Of a stretch of DNA of 64,000 nt, positions 8,885 through 21,636 are shown piece by piece (within the stretch, counting starts at the first letter, position 1; every line of letters starts with the position of its first letter). The DNA lies in NCBI RefSeq assembly GCF_007655135.1, contig NC_045128.1, forward strand, positions 19,438,811 to 19,502,810, given 5' to 3'. The position numbers and the translations under genes are program-made. This DNA is from Punica granatum. Lineage: Eukaryota; Streptophyta; Magnoliopsida; Myrtales; Lythraceae. Under the pieces are notes generated by a model. That model searched no databases, was not told the DNA's origin, and was given only the letters and a program-made list of their open reading frames with translations.

Positions 8885-10744
8885 CCCTTTCGGTACTCTG
8901 GTTTGCTAGGCTTGCATGTTTTATTATTTACCGCATGGATTAAGTTGCACTTGGCTCGCACGTTTTGACACCGTAAGTTCGACGAATCAAACAATATCGG
9001 TTGAGAAGCCGAGAGAGAAATAAATCTGTGTGTCAGGGAATTGGTTCACAATCTTGCGTTACAGTTCATTGAACCATGGAGGTTGAATCCCTGCGTGAAC
9101 CAAAACCGCGAGATCTTGGATTTACTTGTGTCTGGGCAAGCATTAGACCGATTCGATTAATTCGACTCTCGAACCGTTTGCTCACCGATTGGAATTCTTA
9201 CAGAACAAATGTACAAAATAAAAGTCCTTACAATGCTCTCGAAAACAATAAATACAAATTACAAATGGCCGAATTCCAGTCGACTCGCGTTCGGTTATTA
9301 TTCCGCTCTAACTCACCGTGAGTTTAGAAAAAAACCGAAGAACTGAAATTCAATGCACGCTCTCACTGAATAGGGCGTTGGACCCTGTGAGTGATGATTA
9401 GGGTGTTGGACCCTGTGCTCGATGATTAGGGCGTTGAACCCTAATATTATTCAGCCTAGGGATCAGGCTCGACCCGCATGGCAAACAGGTGCGGAAAGAT
9501 AACACGCAACACATAAATAACAGACAATGTGTTTGTATTCACTAAATGTACGTGGATTAGCAAGTTTATTAATCCGGGGTATTTTGGCATGCAAATCCTA
9601 CCCTAGACAAACAAACGTGTGCCAATGTTTTAGCATTCGGCTTTGGTTTGAGAACCTGACATGTCGGGTGTCCGTAGTCAAGTTTCGTGTGTGTGGATTG
9701 CTTTTACAGTGATTTGGTGTTGTGACACTGAATTACTACTGAATTGATCTAAACTTGTATTTTGACTCTAGATTTGGAACCTAGAGTTCCGCCTAACCAT
9801 TTTCTAGGATTTGGTTAAGTCGAGTGAAAGGTTAATCAGCATTTTGCATGTTTTCTGACAGAGATAATCGTTCTAGTTACCCGAGTCTATGTTAGGATGA
9901 CAGAAACTCATCAGTTAGATAAGAAAAGGCTATGCAGATGAACCTGCACCTGAACAGGTAGCCTGTTCTTTTCCTGTACTGTAGTGTTTCTGTCATGCTA
10001 ACCCTAAGGGTATCGCTGAATTGTGAAAAGACGATTTTGCCATTTATTTGAAAATTGTTTTTAGAAAAGGGGAAACATCGCAGTGTGGGCCACCTCGGCC
10101 TGTAGCCGGTGTCAACCAATTCCCTGGATCGTCAAGGGTTGTGCAAGAACCCCGAAAAAACCAAAGAACCGGTCGATCTGCCCGGAAGTGATCTAGAAAG
10201 ATCTTCTGTATCCTAACCTGAGTTACTTGGAATCAGGTAAAAACTCAAGTTGAGACACAGAAGCCCTTTTCAGACGTCCATGCTACATCGAACTGCGCGT
10301 TTCGGGTTTTGAAATTGATAAGTTTAAAAAGGGCACCAACGACATTTGACAACTCATCGACGCGAGTTATCAGTTAATGGCCAATTCGTGTAAACTTTAT
10401 CATTGTGAAGTGGGTTTAATCACGTGAGCGTCCCGATTAACCCATTTGTGGAATTAATGCTTAAGGTTATTGCCGAATGCATTAATTATGAAAACGATTC
10501 GTGATTCGACGACCAAAACGAATCCATAATGATCAAGAATAATCCGGTTGAATAACCGACGATATCCTTATAACCAAATGGATCCGAATGAGTCCTCGAT
10601 ACACAAATTCATGCATGTTTTGTTTTGAAAAGACATTTTCATGCGATATTGCGACGATAATGTAAATTGCAAATTACACGAAAGCCGAGAACGGACTCAA
10701 AACGGGAAGAGGAAGCCTCATGCAACCCGTACGAGTCTAAGAGG

Positions 10745-10778
10745 CTCTCGGTTACTTCTCCTTGGAGATAGCCGAGAG
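10745..10778 (-). other. Rod hairpin in the M1 LTR leader
   Basis: CTCTCGG (10745-10751) pairs with CCGAGAG (10772-10778), and TCTCC with GGAGA inside. It is the counterpart of the ATTCGGCCAC hairpin of L1, but with different outer bases on both arms, so pairing is kept while sequence changes. Confidence 0.6.
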
Positions 10779-12294
10779 GTCCCATGGCCCGAATGGGGTT
10801 CCACGAGGTTTCCCCGTCTCGTTTCGAATCATTTCTCGCATGCTTAAACGACAAACATTATAAATGACACGATTAAACGAAAGTCGGTATTGCCATGATT
10901 TGAATAACGCATTCGAACATGGAAATATGCACAAACAAGTTATTTAAGGAATCGATAAAACAATACCGACTTCATGCCCATGAGAAAATACGATGAAACT
11001 CGGGAATTGAACTTGGATTGGGTCAAGAAGATCGTTCCTTGCCCGAAAGGAGCAAGAGAGCATTCGGTCACCTCCCTTGGAGGGAAGCCCGTGAGCTCTT
11101 TGTCTTTCCCGGGTCGGGATGTTCTTCTCGACTACGATCCAAATGTTTCCCGACATGCTAGCATATAAATCAAGGATAAATATGCAAGATATAACATGGA
11201 AAATACATAAAGATTAAAACTTGAAAATAAAACATACATAAAACCCCTTATAACTCCATAAACGCAACGAGAATGTAAAAGTCCTAGCTCCTCTAAGTCG
11301 GGAATGGTCATACCTAGTCCCGAGATGCGGGATGGGACCTTCAAGAGTCAGGTTGGACCGTTGATGGGTCGGGTTTGGGCTGTTTTCCGTTGAACAGACC
11401 CGAATGGCACCAAACAGACCCGGCTGGAATACTGGACAGACCCGACTGGCACAAGTCGGGTCAGACGTCACCACGGAGGCTCCCGATGGAATTTTGAGGC
11501 AAGGTCGGCGGCCTTGGGTAGCCAAGGGACCCCGCTAGGTGTCTGTGGGGGTCGTTTGTTCCCAGAGTTGTCGGGTCGACCCGTAAAGTCCTGCAAAAAT
11601 CACCCAAAACAGAGCACGTCTGGAATTTCGGACCCGACTGGCAGAAGTCGGGTCGGACGTCGCCACGGAGGCTCCCGATGGAATTTTTGAGCAAGGCCAA
11701 CGGCTCCCGACTGCTAACTCACCTCCAAAGGTGGCTGTGGTGGTCGTTTTCATAAAAGAGTCCTGGATCGACCCGATCTGCAAGAAAACCGAACAAACAG
11801 TCAGAAATTTCGACCCGACTGGGCAGTCGGGCTGTTTCTTCTTCCTGGGGTTAAACCGACGGGTTTTTCTTGGATTTCTTGACTCCTTGACACCCTAGGG
11901 TTGTGTGGGGAGGTGTTTGATGGGTTTTGGTAGCTCAAACGGACTTGGAAAGGCTTGAAACCCGGTTTGACATTTTTGACCCGAGAAGGACCAAATCTGT
12001 CCAGATTTTGGTCAAGGCTGATTCTATGGCTTAGAGGCTTCAAACTTAAAATCTAAGTTCAGAAATGGATAGAGGGGGTCAAAAACATGTGGGATATGAA
12101 GTTTGGTAAACTTTGGACTTAAGCCGGGATGGATTCCGACTTAAGACTTTGCCCGGTTTTGCTTGGTTTTGCTTGTTCTTGCTGAGCTGCGATTTTGCTG
12201 AACTCCTTTAGAGTTTGAGAGCTTTTGTTTGAGTGAGAAATGCTAGAGAGAGAGTGCTTGAAGGTGTCTCATTAAATTAATGACATTTGGACAA

Positions 12295-12300
12295 TATATA
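12295..12300 (-). promoter_or_regulatory. TATA box of the M1 LTR
   Basis: On the minus strand CTATATATTG lies about 1.62 kb from the LTR start. M2 has CTATATATAC at the same distance (52780-52787). The B-type U3 is thus about 0.3 kb longer than the A-type. Confidence 0.6.
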
Positions 12301-13923
12301 GGAAAGCTTAAATGCAAGATTAGTGAAGAAAAGTGCAATTAGGGCCATGGATTAGTGGAATCCGAATTTCTTAAGGAAATATCAAGCTCAATTCTCATCC
12401 ATTGCATTAATGGAGAAGAGATAAGAGCATTGATGGCTTGGATGGGAAGTTGGAGTGTTGAATTGAAACACTTAGATATTTTGCAAAAGGAAGACAAAGG
12501 CAAGTTGTCTTCTTGGCTTGAAGAAGAAGATGACAAGAGAGGGGTGGTTCTTCTTGTCTTTGGCAAGGGGAAGAAGGTCCCGTGGGTCCCACACGAGATT
12601 GGAGGTGAATCGGGAATGCTCGAATGTCGATCGGTTACGTGTTCAAGTTCCGTGACTTGAAAGAACGTTGTATCGACAATGTGCGCAAGAAAACGATCCC
12701 GATAAGCCCAAGATTGTCAATTTTCGTGGAAGAATGCTTCGGGTGCATACGAGGCTCAGAAGCTGTTTTGGCCCATTCCGGGTGACCGGAGCGAAGTTAA
12801 CCGCTTCTGACAGTATATCTTGCGTCTGCATCTCACGTTGGTCATTTTGACGTAAATTGTCAGACAACGTGAACAATTGTCCCTTAAGCCGGTAATGCAA
12901 ACGTGGAGCCGGAGACGTCCTAGGAGGCCGAAATTGGATTTCTCAGATTGCTTTCTGAGTTGCTTGGGCGCTCCGGAAATTAATGTGATCTCCGTTTGTC
13001 AAGACTGGATCTCTAAGGACTTGAAAAGTGTATCTGAGACCTCTAAAGCATTGCTCGGGAGGTCTAGATGAGTCGTGTGATTTATTCCGACGATTCCACG
13101 TTGAGCCCTGAAAAGGCTAGCATGGTGTAGGATAGACACCCGGCGTCCAGTTTCCGTAAAAAGGACCTCCGGATATGCATTTCCATTGAAAATGGCCATT
13201 TCCGCTCCTCGGAGGTTACTCGGGAAATTGAAAAGGGTTTTGCTGTCTGTTTTGCTCAATTGTGAATGTCTGCTAGAGTTTTCAGGGCAATGCGGAATGA
13301 ACTTCATTTGCCGTAATTCCATCAGACCATTCTCCGGCTATGCTCTTCCGAAGAGGGGTATGCTTGTTTTGCTGTTCGGAAGTCATTTGAAGTGTCTGTG
13401 TGACTTCTAAGAGACAATCTGAAGCATTGTTCATGCTCTGTGTGCTGGTGGGGCATGGCCGCGTCTGATATTTGGAATTAACTTTTCTCCAGGAAACCGG
13501 CATTTTTGGACTTCCACTGAAAAGTTGCCTGTATACAGAAAGTTGTTCTGTATAGAGCAGATGATTTGCAAAATGTCTTTGGGGACACTTTTCATCTGTT
13601 TGGCATTGAAGTGGATTTTTGGAGTCCAATATTGGCTATCTTCCGACGATCGAGCGAACTATCGAAAAATAGTACCGTCCGTGTGATATACTGAAAATGC
13701 CGGTTTTGGACATTGTTGAGCTCTCTAGTCACTTTGTTGCTGCTTGTTGACCCCTGGAGTCCTTCTGTCAGGTGTATGTGTCATTTGCCCGATTTCACCG
13801 ACTTGATGATGAATAGTGATTTTCTGCTCTGTTGAGTCGTTTCTCTGTATTCTGCTCAAGTCGTGGCTTGGATCATTGCTAATATCGTTGTTTGGAATGG
13901 TGAGCCAAAATGGGGTGTTGACA

Positions 13924-13937
13924 GCTTGCCCCTCTTT
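13924..13937 (-). other. Polypurine tract of M1
   Basis: The minus strand reads AAAGAGGGGCAAGC directly upstream of the 3' LTR. M2 has AAAGAGGGGCAAAC at the same place. Its position fits the plus-strand primer and fixes this LTR as the 3' one. Confidence 0.8.
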
Positions 13938-14137
13938 GACTGCTTGCTCGAGTAGAGGATGCAGCCAAAGACTTCAGAAGCACCCCAGTTTGATAGCAAT
14001 GATCAAGGTGGAATTTCCTATATGGCCCTCTCCTTCTTGCTTTGGATATGTGGGATGTTGTACCTAATAAAAATGAGATATAGTGAGATGCGCACAATGG
14101 ACGTGTAGAGTCCGGAACAGAGCTGAGATAGGCAATT

Positions 14138-14386
14138 AAAGTCGGGATTGACCCGAAGGGGACTGACCCCAGTGCAGAAAGTAAAGTCGGGATTGACCCG
14201 AAGGGCACTAACCCCGGTGCAGAAAAGTAAAGTCGGGATTGACCCGAAGGGGATTGACCCCGGTGCAGAAAAGTAAAGTCGGGATTGACCCGAAGGGGAT
14301 TGACCCCGGTGCAGAAAAGTAAAGTCGGGATTGACCCGAGGGGGATTGACCCCGGTGCAGAAAAGTAAAGTCGGGATTGACCCGAA
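14138..14386 (-). repeat. 46-bp tandem repeats, M1 3' UTR (6 units)
   Basis: GTCGGG recurs at 14141, 14186, 14232, 14278, 14324 and 14370, giving a 45-46-bp period. Each unit holds TCGGGATTGACCCGA, an inverted repeat with arms TCGGG/CCCGA. The first unit differs slightly from the others; units 3-5 are nearly identical. Confidence 0.85.
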
Positions 14387-14492
14387 GGGTTTGCAATATG
14401 CACGGGGCGCATACCGAATGAACTGCATGGTTCAAAGGCGCTTACCCAGTGGACTTGCGGGGTGCACGAGCGCTTGCTCGGCGGGTTTGCAA

Positions 14493-14680
14493 GGTGCACT
14501 GCATTCCTGAGAAGGTGGACGCCAATTGAAAGTGTATTGCGGAAATAAAAGGTGCACTGCGTTCCTGAGAAGGTGCACGCCAATTGAAAGTGCATTGCGG
14601 AAATAAAAGGTACACTGCGTTCCTGAGAAGGTGCACGCCAATTGAAAAGTGCATTGCGGAAATAAAAGGTGCACAAAGTA
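14493..14680 (-). repeat. 58-bp tandem repeats, M1 3' UTR (3 units)
   Basis: Starts of the unit GGTGCACTGCGTTCCTGAG and variants at 14493, 14551 and 14609, with a partial fourth at 14668, give a 58-59-bp period. Unrelated in sequence to the neighbouring 46-bp array. Confidence 0.8.
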
Positions 14681-15309
14681 ACTGCAAACGCTGGGGAGTT
14701 GTGTGAGGTGTGGGAGGAATCATTGTGCTTCCTCCATCACTGAGCTTGTCCGTGTTGCAATCGATGCTGTAGTAGAATGCTTCATTGCTTGCCAACTGAT
14801 ATTGATGTCACTGAATGCCTGGAGTGCTATCCTGAAGGTTTCTCCTCGGATTTTGACTGTAGTCCTTGGAATAAGGCAGACATGCATTTGTCAAAGAAAA
14901 ACTCCTTTCGGGGTTCACATCCTGCTTCCTGCATCTAGAACCAAAGGAGCTAACAGTGGTTGTCAATCTTACTCTACATCCATAATGAAGATGTGTAAAG
15001 AAGTCTGAATAATAATGCTTAGGGGATTTGAACGTGATGATCATTTAAAGGGGTGGTCGTCTCTTGCTAAATTGTGACTTGACAAGAAAGGCTTTTTTAC
15101 AGAACGGGCATGACCCGTAGAATTTGCATTAAGGTAAACGGAGGGATTTTGGGATCCTCCAAATCAAGGATACGACGATTCGACTGCATGTCGAGACGTG
15201 TCTTGTGCTGTGAGAGTCAAAGAGAGTTCGCTTGCACCGAAGACTACCAAACTACTACTTGTTATCGCTGCACGCTGAGTGTAGCTGTCCCTTCGTGGTC
15301 GAGCTGCCA

Positions 15310-15615
15310 AAGATCCCCTAATTTTTGCCTAGGTCGCAAGACGCGTGACGACCTAGCGGGGTGTTTTGTTTGACTTTTCCCTCATTTAGAGCTCTCCTTT
15401 TGCTATGACCGCCCTGATTGGGTCTGATCACACCTCTCGGTTCCTCTAACTTTTGCCTAGAGCGCCCTTTTTGGGTTTTCACTCTAGCGAGGATTTTGTC
15501 GTATACTCTCCTTTTGCCACGGTTCCCCTTTTCGGGATTTTAAACCATGCCCCTCATTCCCTAATTTTTGCCTAGGCCGCCTCAAAGAGGTTTACAACCT
15601 AGCGGGAAATTCATT
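15310..15615 (-). repeat. Three spaced CCTAGG hairpin modules, M1 3' UTR
   Basis: TTTTGCCTAGG or TTTTGCCTAGA occurs at about 15323, 15451 and 15566. Module 1 has a perfect CTAGGTCG/CGACCTAG stem. Module 2 has CTAGAG/CTCTAG, a change in both arms that keeps pairing. Spacing matches M0 (about 128 and 115 bp). Confidence 0.65.
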
Positions 15616-15779
15616 CTTTTTCTCTCAGGAAAAAGTTCAGAGAAAAGGAAAAAAAAAAAACAAAAGAGGGGAACATATTAATAAGCAGAAATGAAAGTGC
15701 TGGGAATTGCACATGTGAAAGAAGCTAAAATGTAATGTGCATTTGAGAAAACACCCCCAGTGGAATAAGAGAAACACCA

Positions 15780-17911
15780 TCACGGGTAGTATTTCTTAAG
15801 TGCATCAGCATTGATCGGAAGAGCGTTCTCGTTCCCGTCCATATCATTAAGAATGATTGCCCCTCCGTCAAAGACTTCTGTAACGATAAAGGGACCGTCG
15901 TACTTATAAGCAAACTTGCCCCTGGAATCAGGGGCGATGTGAAAAACTTTTCGCAAGACGAGGTTGCCGGGGCTGAACTCGCGGTGACGAACTTTCTTGT
16001 TAAAAGCTCGGGCCTTCTTTGCTGATAGCACTGACCGTGGCAAAGTGCTGTTAGCTGCCTCTCATCGATGAGATTAAGCTGTTCATAGTGTTGTTTCGCC
16101 CATTCTGCTTCCTTGAGCTTGGACTCAGCAAGGACCCTCATGGAGGGAATCTCCACTTCGAATGGAAGAACTGCTTCCATGCCGTAGACCAAAGAATACG
16201 GGGTTGCTCCAGTAGATGAGCGGATAGAAGTCCGATACGCCAAGAGTGCGAACGGAAGTATCTCGTGCCAGTCTTTGTAATTCACCGTCATTTTTTTGAT
16301 GATTTTCTTTATGTTCTTATTCGCTGCTTCTACCACACCATTCATTTGTGGACGATACGGAGAGGAGTTACGATGTAGGATCTTGAACTGTGCACAGAGC
16401 TCGTCAATGAGCTTGTTGTTCAAGTTCTTGGCGTTGTCTGTGACAAGAGTCACAGGGACCCCGTAACGTGCGATGATGTCACGCTTGAGGAAGCGTGCCA
16501 CAGTCTTTGCAGTGACGGATGCAAGGGTGATAGCTTCGATCCATTTGGTGAAGTAATCGATAGCTACCAGTATGAACGAGTGTCCATTGGATGCTTTGGG
16601 GTTGATAGGACCGATCACGTCCATGCCCCACATTGAAAAGGGCCACGGAGCAGCCATTGGATGCAACTCGTTGGGTGGTGATCTGATCTGATTCGCGTAA
16701 ACTTGACACAGGTGACAATGTCTGACATGCTTGACGCAGTCGGTCTCCATGGTAGACCAGAAATACCCGAGTCGCATGAGCTTCTTTGCTAGCATGAGCC
16801 CGTTCATGTGAGGTCCGCAGTTTCCCTCGTGCACTTCTTCCATGAGGCGTTGTGCCTCATTCTCATTGACACACCGAAGCAGTGTAGCATCGAATGAACG
16901 GCGGTAGAGGGTCTCACCACTCAGGAAGAAATTTGCTGCAATGCGCCGAAGAGTCCTCCGGTCATGTCGATCGGTGAACGCCGGGAATTGACCTGTTTGC
17001 AGCAAGTGCTTGATGTCTGCGTACCACGGTTTGCCGTCGACAGCATCGATTACATCGCAATGGGCAGGGCCCTGAGCAATCTCGAACTCGAGGGGCTCGA
17101 TGAGATTCTCTTTTGTGATGCTAACCATAGAAGCGAGCGTTGCGAGTGCATCGGCGAATTGGTTCTTCATGCGTGGTGTGTACGTAAATGAAATGTCCTC
17201 GAAGTTCTCTGTCAAGTCTTTGAGGTACTCATGATATGGCACCAGTTTCGGATCTTTCGTCTTCCACTGTTTGAGTGTCTGAAAGATTGTGAGCATAGAG
17301 TCTCCAAACACTTTAAGCTCCTTGACTTTGAGGTCGATCGCCGCCTGCAAGCCGAGGATACATGCCTCATATTCGGCTATGTTGTTGGTGCAGGGGAAAT
17401 CAATCTTCGCTGCAACAGGGAAATGACGCCCTTCAGGGGATATCAGCATTGCGCCAATACCCGACCCGGTGGAATTGACTGTACCATCGAAGTACATCTT
17501 CCATCTAGTAATTTCCTCCTCACCACTCATTTGGAGGATTCCTTCGTCTGGAAAGTCAGAGTTGATTGGTGTGTCATCGACAATTGGGAACTCTGCCAGA
17601 TGATCTGCTATCGCTTGGCCCTTCACTGATGTGCGCGACACATATTCGATGTCGTACTCCGTCAGTTGGCAACGCCATTTTGCTATGTTCCTCATGGAGG
17701 ACGGACTGCAAAGTAGATACTTTAAAGGATCTATTTTCGACAGCAGGCGAACAGTATGGTAAAGAGTGTATTGCCGGAGCCTTTGCATGACCCACACAAG
17801 TGCGCAACACATTTTCTCTATCTCAGGGTAGTTGGACTCCCCTTCAGTGAACTTTTTGCTTAGATAATAAATTGCTCGCTCTACGTGAGAAGAATCGTCC
17901 TTTTGCTCTCA
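15780..17911 (-). pseudogene. RNase H (second copy) and integrase of M1, frameshifted
   Basis: Leftward from 17911: the gypsy RNase H (YYLSKKFTEGESNY...SRTSVKGQAIADHLAEF), the added RNase H with all four acidic residues (FDGT, AEYEA, FGDS, FADAL), the integrase HHCC finger (VHEGNCGPH...CHLCQ) and the core with D-D-E intact (WGMDVIG, TDNAKN, NGVVEAANKN). A one-base deletion near 16019, by comparison with M0, moves the last 85 or so codons (VRHREFSPGNLVLRK to the stop at 15780) into another frame. Catalytic residues survive, so this is a young but inactive copy. The alternative end at 15725 follows the shifted frame and is not biological. Confidence 0.9.
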
Positions 17912-18787
17912 CATGCATCCGATGGATTGTCAGCGTACTGTCAGGTACAAAATGAGAGGACGATCCGGTGAAGGTGGAACCAACACCGGCGGCTGGATTA
18001 GGTATGCCTTGATGGTATCAAAAGCTTTTTGACACTCGTCATCCCATTCAACCGCTGCATTTTTGCGAAGCAAACAGAAGAGTGGTTGGCACTTGTCCGT
18101 CAAATTTGCAATGAAACGCGCGATGTAATTCAGCCGTCCTAAGAAGCTCCTTACTTCGCGCACTGTCGATGGAGGGGACAATTCCATGATCGCTTTAACC
18201 TTGTCGGGGTCGACCTCGATGCCTTTCTCGCTAACTATAAACCCTAACAATTTCCCTGACTTGACGCCAAAGGTACATTTCGCTGGGTTAAGTCGGAGTT
18301 TGTACTTCCTGAGACGGTCGAACAGTCGCTTGAGGTTAACCAAATGATCTTCTCCTTCTTTGGACTTCGCGATCATGTCGTCGACGTAGACCTCGATCTC
18401 TTTATGCATCATGTCATGAAAGAGAGTGATCATTGCCCGCTGATAGGTTGCCCCGGCATTTTTGAGACCGAAAGGCATGACCTTGTAGCAAAACGTACCC
18501 CACATCGTGATGAACGTAGTTTTGACCTTATCCTCCTCGGCCATCTGAATCTGATTGTATCCAAAGAAGCCGTCCATGAAGGAGAATTGTGTGTGGCGTG
18601 CTGTATTGTCCACCAAGACGTCGATGTGGGGTAGCGGAAAGTTATCTTTTGGGCTAGCCCTGTTGAGGTCTCGGTAGTCGATACAGACTCTGACTTTCCC
18701 ATTCTTCTTCTCCACTGGAACGATGTTCGCTACCCATTCAGAGTAATTGCATACCTCCAAGAATCCCGCGTCTACCTGCTTGATGAC
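17912..18787 (-). pseudogene. Reverse transcriptase of M1, 5'-truncated
   Basis: It copies element RNA to DNA. Visible motifs in order: VCIDYRDLN, FSFMDGFFGYNQI with the first catalytic Asp, MPFGLKNAGATYQR, the catalytic VYVDDM, KCTFGV and FLGRLNYIARFI. Two TGA codons (17930-17932 and 17909-17911) interrupt the frame at the start of the gypsy RNase H, next to where its first acidic residue should be. The N-terminal part is missing: the frame begins at VIKQVDAGFLEV directly after LTR L2 (18788). Confidence 0.9.
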
Positions 18788-20108
18788 TGTCAGCACCCCA
18801 TTTTGGCCCACCGACTTCCCACACGAGAATCCCCGACCAAAGCTCGGGACACTATTCGTTACCCGGCGATCAGAGGCAAATAGGCAGACACGGGGTCATG
18901 AGAACAGGAGAAGAGCACGATCCAGTGAGAAAAGCAGAGGAAAGCCATCGGAAGAACGAACGAACAGGGAATCCCCGAAACAACGGAGCTGACACTGTGG
19001 CACTATTCATCACTGAGTCACCGAAGCACCGAAAGGTGCCCAATATGGGGCTCCAAAAATCTTTCTCAGTGCCAAAGTGACCAACGACACGTCCGGGCGC
19101 ATCTCCGGGGCATCCTGCTTAAGCCGGGACACCCCGATCCCCCCACGGACGCCTTTTCTGACAGAGCTCCCGGGGCTCGCTCCACTGACAAGCAAACGGC
19201 CCCTCAAAACGGGCCTACAGGCACTCAGGGACCACCAGGGTCGGGGGACGAGCTTCAGACAACCTTCCGGAACTCGACTCGGTTTCCCGAAGTACGTTTC
19301 AGTGGTCACGAACGTCTCCCGGCGAGCCTTCGGGGCATTTCCACGGAAAACAGAGATCACAACGATCTTCGAGCACCCCACGACGATCCCCGAGTGCCTC
19401 GAGACATTCAGGGAACATTGAAAATCCCTGTCAAAATTCCCTAGGTCTTCCCGGGCCAACGGTCCCCGACCGAGAACGATGAGCCAACGATCCCCTACGG
19501 GGCAAAAGGACCGCCAAAATGAATGTTGGGATGCACAAAGAGCAATCGGGGACCAAGGGACACTAAACTCCGTTCCGAATGTCCAAACAGGGCAAAACCG
19601 ACTCTCGAGGCGCCGAGTCGCCCGAACGTTCGTTCACACGACGCATGGCGATATTAGGCTCATTCAAACCCTCGTCATTCAAGCATTCTAAATCTTCAAA
19701 TTAATCGGACATCGAAGATCGGACGCGCGTTCAATCAAGTTTCAAGCGTTTCCCGGCTTTTCTCTCAATCGATTGGGACCCACAACCTAGCCAAGCCAAG
19801 CCATCAAGCCGCGGCTCAACCCCAAGCCACGGCTCAACCCTCGGCTCTGATTGGACGGCCCAAGCCGCGGCTCCCCCTCCCATGGCCGGCGGCTCCAAGG
19901 CTTCTCCTCCACACAATTTGAATTTTTGGCTCTTACACCCATCACTTCCTCTTACACACTTACATCCATCACACCCATCACTCTCCTTTGCCTTCCCCTA
20001 CACTCAACATGACTTCTTCCCCATCTTAATCCCTCTTAGAATTTTCGACAGCCCACATTAGGGCCTCAAACCGCAATTAACTTCCTCTAACCGAACCATT
20101 AGAGCCTC

Positions 20109-20115
20109 CTATAAG
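20109..20115 (+). promoter_or_regulatory. TATA-like box of LTR L2
   Basis: CTATAAG 1,321 bp from the LTR start, in the same context as 4509. Confidence 0.55.
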
Positions 20116-21130
20116 TTCCCTAGCATCATTAGCTCTAATCACTTCTTCATTCTCACTCTCTCTCAAGCCAGTCTCTCTCAAGAATCCTCTCAAACCCCAG
20201 CCCACTCCCACAGCTCGTGCGACCCCTTGCCAAGGCCGAAACCGCCGGTAAACCACCCGGTATTCCGGTAACCACCCGACTCGACTTAAGTCAAAAATCA
20301 CCAAACTCCCTAGCCTGCACATTTTCCACCCCCTAAGTCCATTTCCGGGCTTAGATTTTCGATTTGTGGCTTTCTACATCACGTTCCAGCCGTGAAGAGA
20401 GTCGGGCCCCGAGACCCCCTAGCCGTGCACACCGAGCCTCTCGATGCGCCATTTCTTCTCACGACGTCGGCGAGTCGTGCCATCACATTCAAAGGGTTCC
20501 TCATAACCCTCACCCTCCCCCGTGAAGAGTTGGTCACGGTCCGAGGGCCGATCAACCGTGCACAACCACCGTTTCACCCGTTTCTCCTTTACCGGGTTCG
20601 CTCGACTTTTACCGAACTTTATCTCACATTTTCGGGTTTGTTCAGGCCTTGGCATGTTCGGGTCTGCCCATGGTCATCTAGATCCGTCTCTTAGGAGTCC
20701 AACGAACCCGACCTTGCACCGTCCCGTGCCCGGAGCTCACGTGCCGACCCGTTTTTCCACAGACTGCCGCGGCTACCAACATCCGGGTCACCCACCCGTA
20801 GCCCTCCATCCGAGTCTTGCGACTCCCACGGCCACTTCCCCGACTCTTTTCCTCGTATATCGGGGCTAGGTAACGTCCCTCTATAACTTAGAAGAGCTAG
20901 GATCTTCGATGTTTGTTTGTATGAAATGATAACGTGACTTAGAAAACCGGAACACATGAAAGTTGTCGTTTTTTCCTTTAGATCCGTGACTCCCATGCAC
21001 TCCCATGCAACGTGCGTCCGCTATTGTCGTCCGTATGTTTATCCCGTGTTCGTATGATGCATGAGTTTGTATGCCATGGTAGGAGGTGGCTTGGATCGGG
21101 GTGGGAGAGACTTCCTAGGCCGCGGTGGAG

Positions 21131-21181
21131 CCAAGGGACTCACGGCCTAGTCTCAAGGGAGAGACCCGTGAGCTCCCTTGG
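21131..21181 (+). other. Hairpin a in the L2 leader
   Basis: CCAAGGGACTCACGG and CCGTGAGCTCCCTTGG are near-perfect complements, differing by one inserted base. Similar arms occur at about 29510-29565 (L3) and 58880-58935 (L6). Confidence 0.6.
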
Positions 21182-21323
21182 CTCGTCCATGGCTAGGATG
21201 GTCTCTCTCCCCTCGAAACGAGCCGATTCCTACGTATTTTTATCGATAACCGCACGTAGCACGTCATGCATGAAGGGAGGAGACCCGACTCGGGGCCGGA
21301 GAGAACCTCCCGAACCGTGTGAG

Positions 21324-21371
21324 CCATGGAAGCTCACGGCCTCCCTTAAAGGGCGTGGCCGAGAGCTTCCT
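21324..21371 (+). other. Hairpin b in the L2 leader
   Basis: CCATGGAAGCTCACGGCC pairs with GGCCGAGAGCTTCCTC with a few mismatches. Equivalents at about 29707 (L3) and 59077 (L6) show this is a repeated module of the leader. Confidence 0.5.
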
Positions 21372-21636
21372 CAGACCCCATGGGTCCGGAGAATTTTCTC
21401 CCACCTCGAGATGAGCCGACTCCCGTGTTTTATCCGTTTAAGTTATTAGTCGAGACAATGTCGTCCTTATTGTTTCCCGTTTGAATAACCCGTTAGTATG
21501 CGTTGTATGACTTTATGTGGTTATGGTTATAATGGTGTCGAGATAACTAAACTTGCATCATTGTTTTGATTGATATATTGTGAATATAAGAAATGATTGA
21601 AACCGGTGTAAGAGGCCGTCCGAGACACGAGGACGA

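Larger units (their letters stand above)
8612..13923 (-). repeat. LTR of M1 (subfamily B), 3' LTR, 5,312 bp
   Basis: On the minus strand it starts TGTCAACACCCCATTTTGGC at 13923 and ends CCGTACA at 8612, giving TG...CA ends. A direct copy of nearly the same length is at 49101-54410 (M2). It is flanked on the 13924 side by a polypurine tract, so it is a 3' LTR. It resembles subfamily A at both ends and at the CGTGCGGG hairpin but differs over much of its length. A block around 10500-10612 does not match M2. Confidence 0.9.
13938..15779 (-). other. M1 3' UTR
   Basis: Noncoding stretch between the integrase stop and the PPT. It holds a 46-bp array, a 58-bp array, and the three CCTAGG hairpin modules. 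The part around 14690-14860 matches the M2 3' UTR (55865-56030), and the part around 15105-15620 matches M0. The 265-codon open frame over the arrays on the minus strand is a product of the repeats. Confidence 0.7.
8612..18787 (-). mobile_element. M1 (3' half): subfamily-B element, 3' LTR to RT
   Basis: Read on the minus strand from 18787, the order is RT, gypsy RNase H, second RNase H, integrase, 3' UTR with two tandem arrays, a polypurine tract and the 3' LTR. The LTR ends at 8612 in the P1 leader. The 5' half of the same or a closely similar element continues at 23050-27168, after an inserted LTR piece (L2). Roughly 1.1 kb (protease C-terminus, intron, start of RT) is missing at that gap. 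Confidence 0.82.

Noticed and set aside
12355..12660. 101-codon open frame that could be a small host gene
   Set aside because: It lies within the U3/promoter region of the M1 LTR and is not conserved in M2 (52850-53150).
13879..14676. Minus-strand open frame of 265 codons over the M1 3' UTR
   Set aside because: Produced by the 46- and 58-bp tandem repeats; no domain and not kept in M0 or M2.
15648..15664. A-rich run as a possible poly(A) tail of a retroposed sequence
   Set aside because: It lies inside a 3' UTR otherwise collinear with M0 and has no inserted sequence or target duplication beside it.
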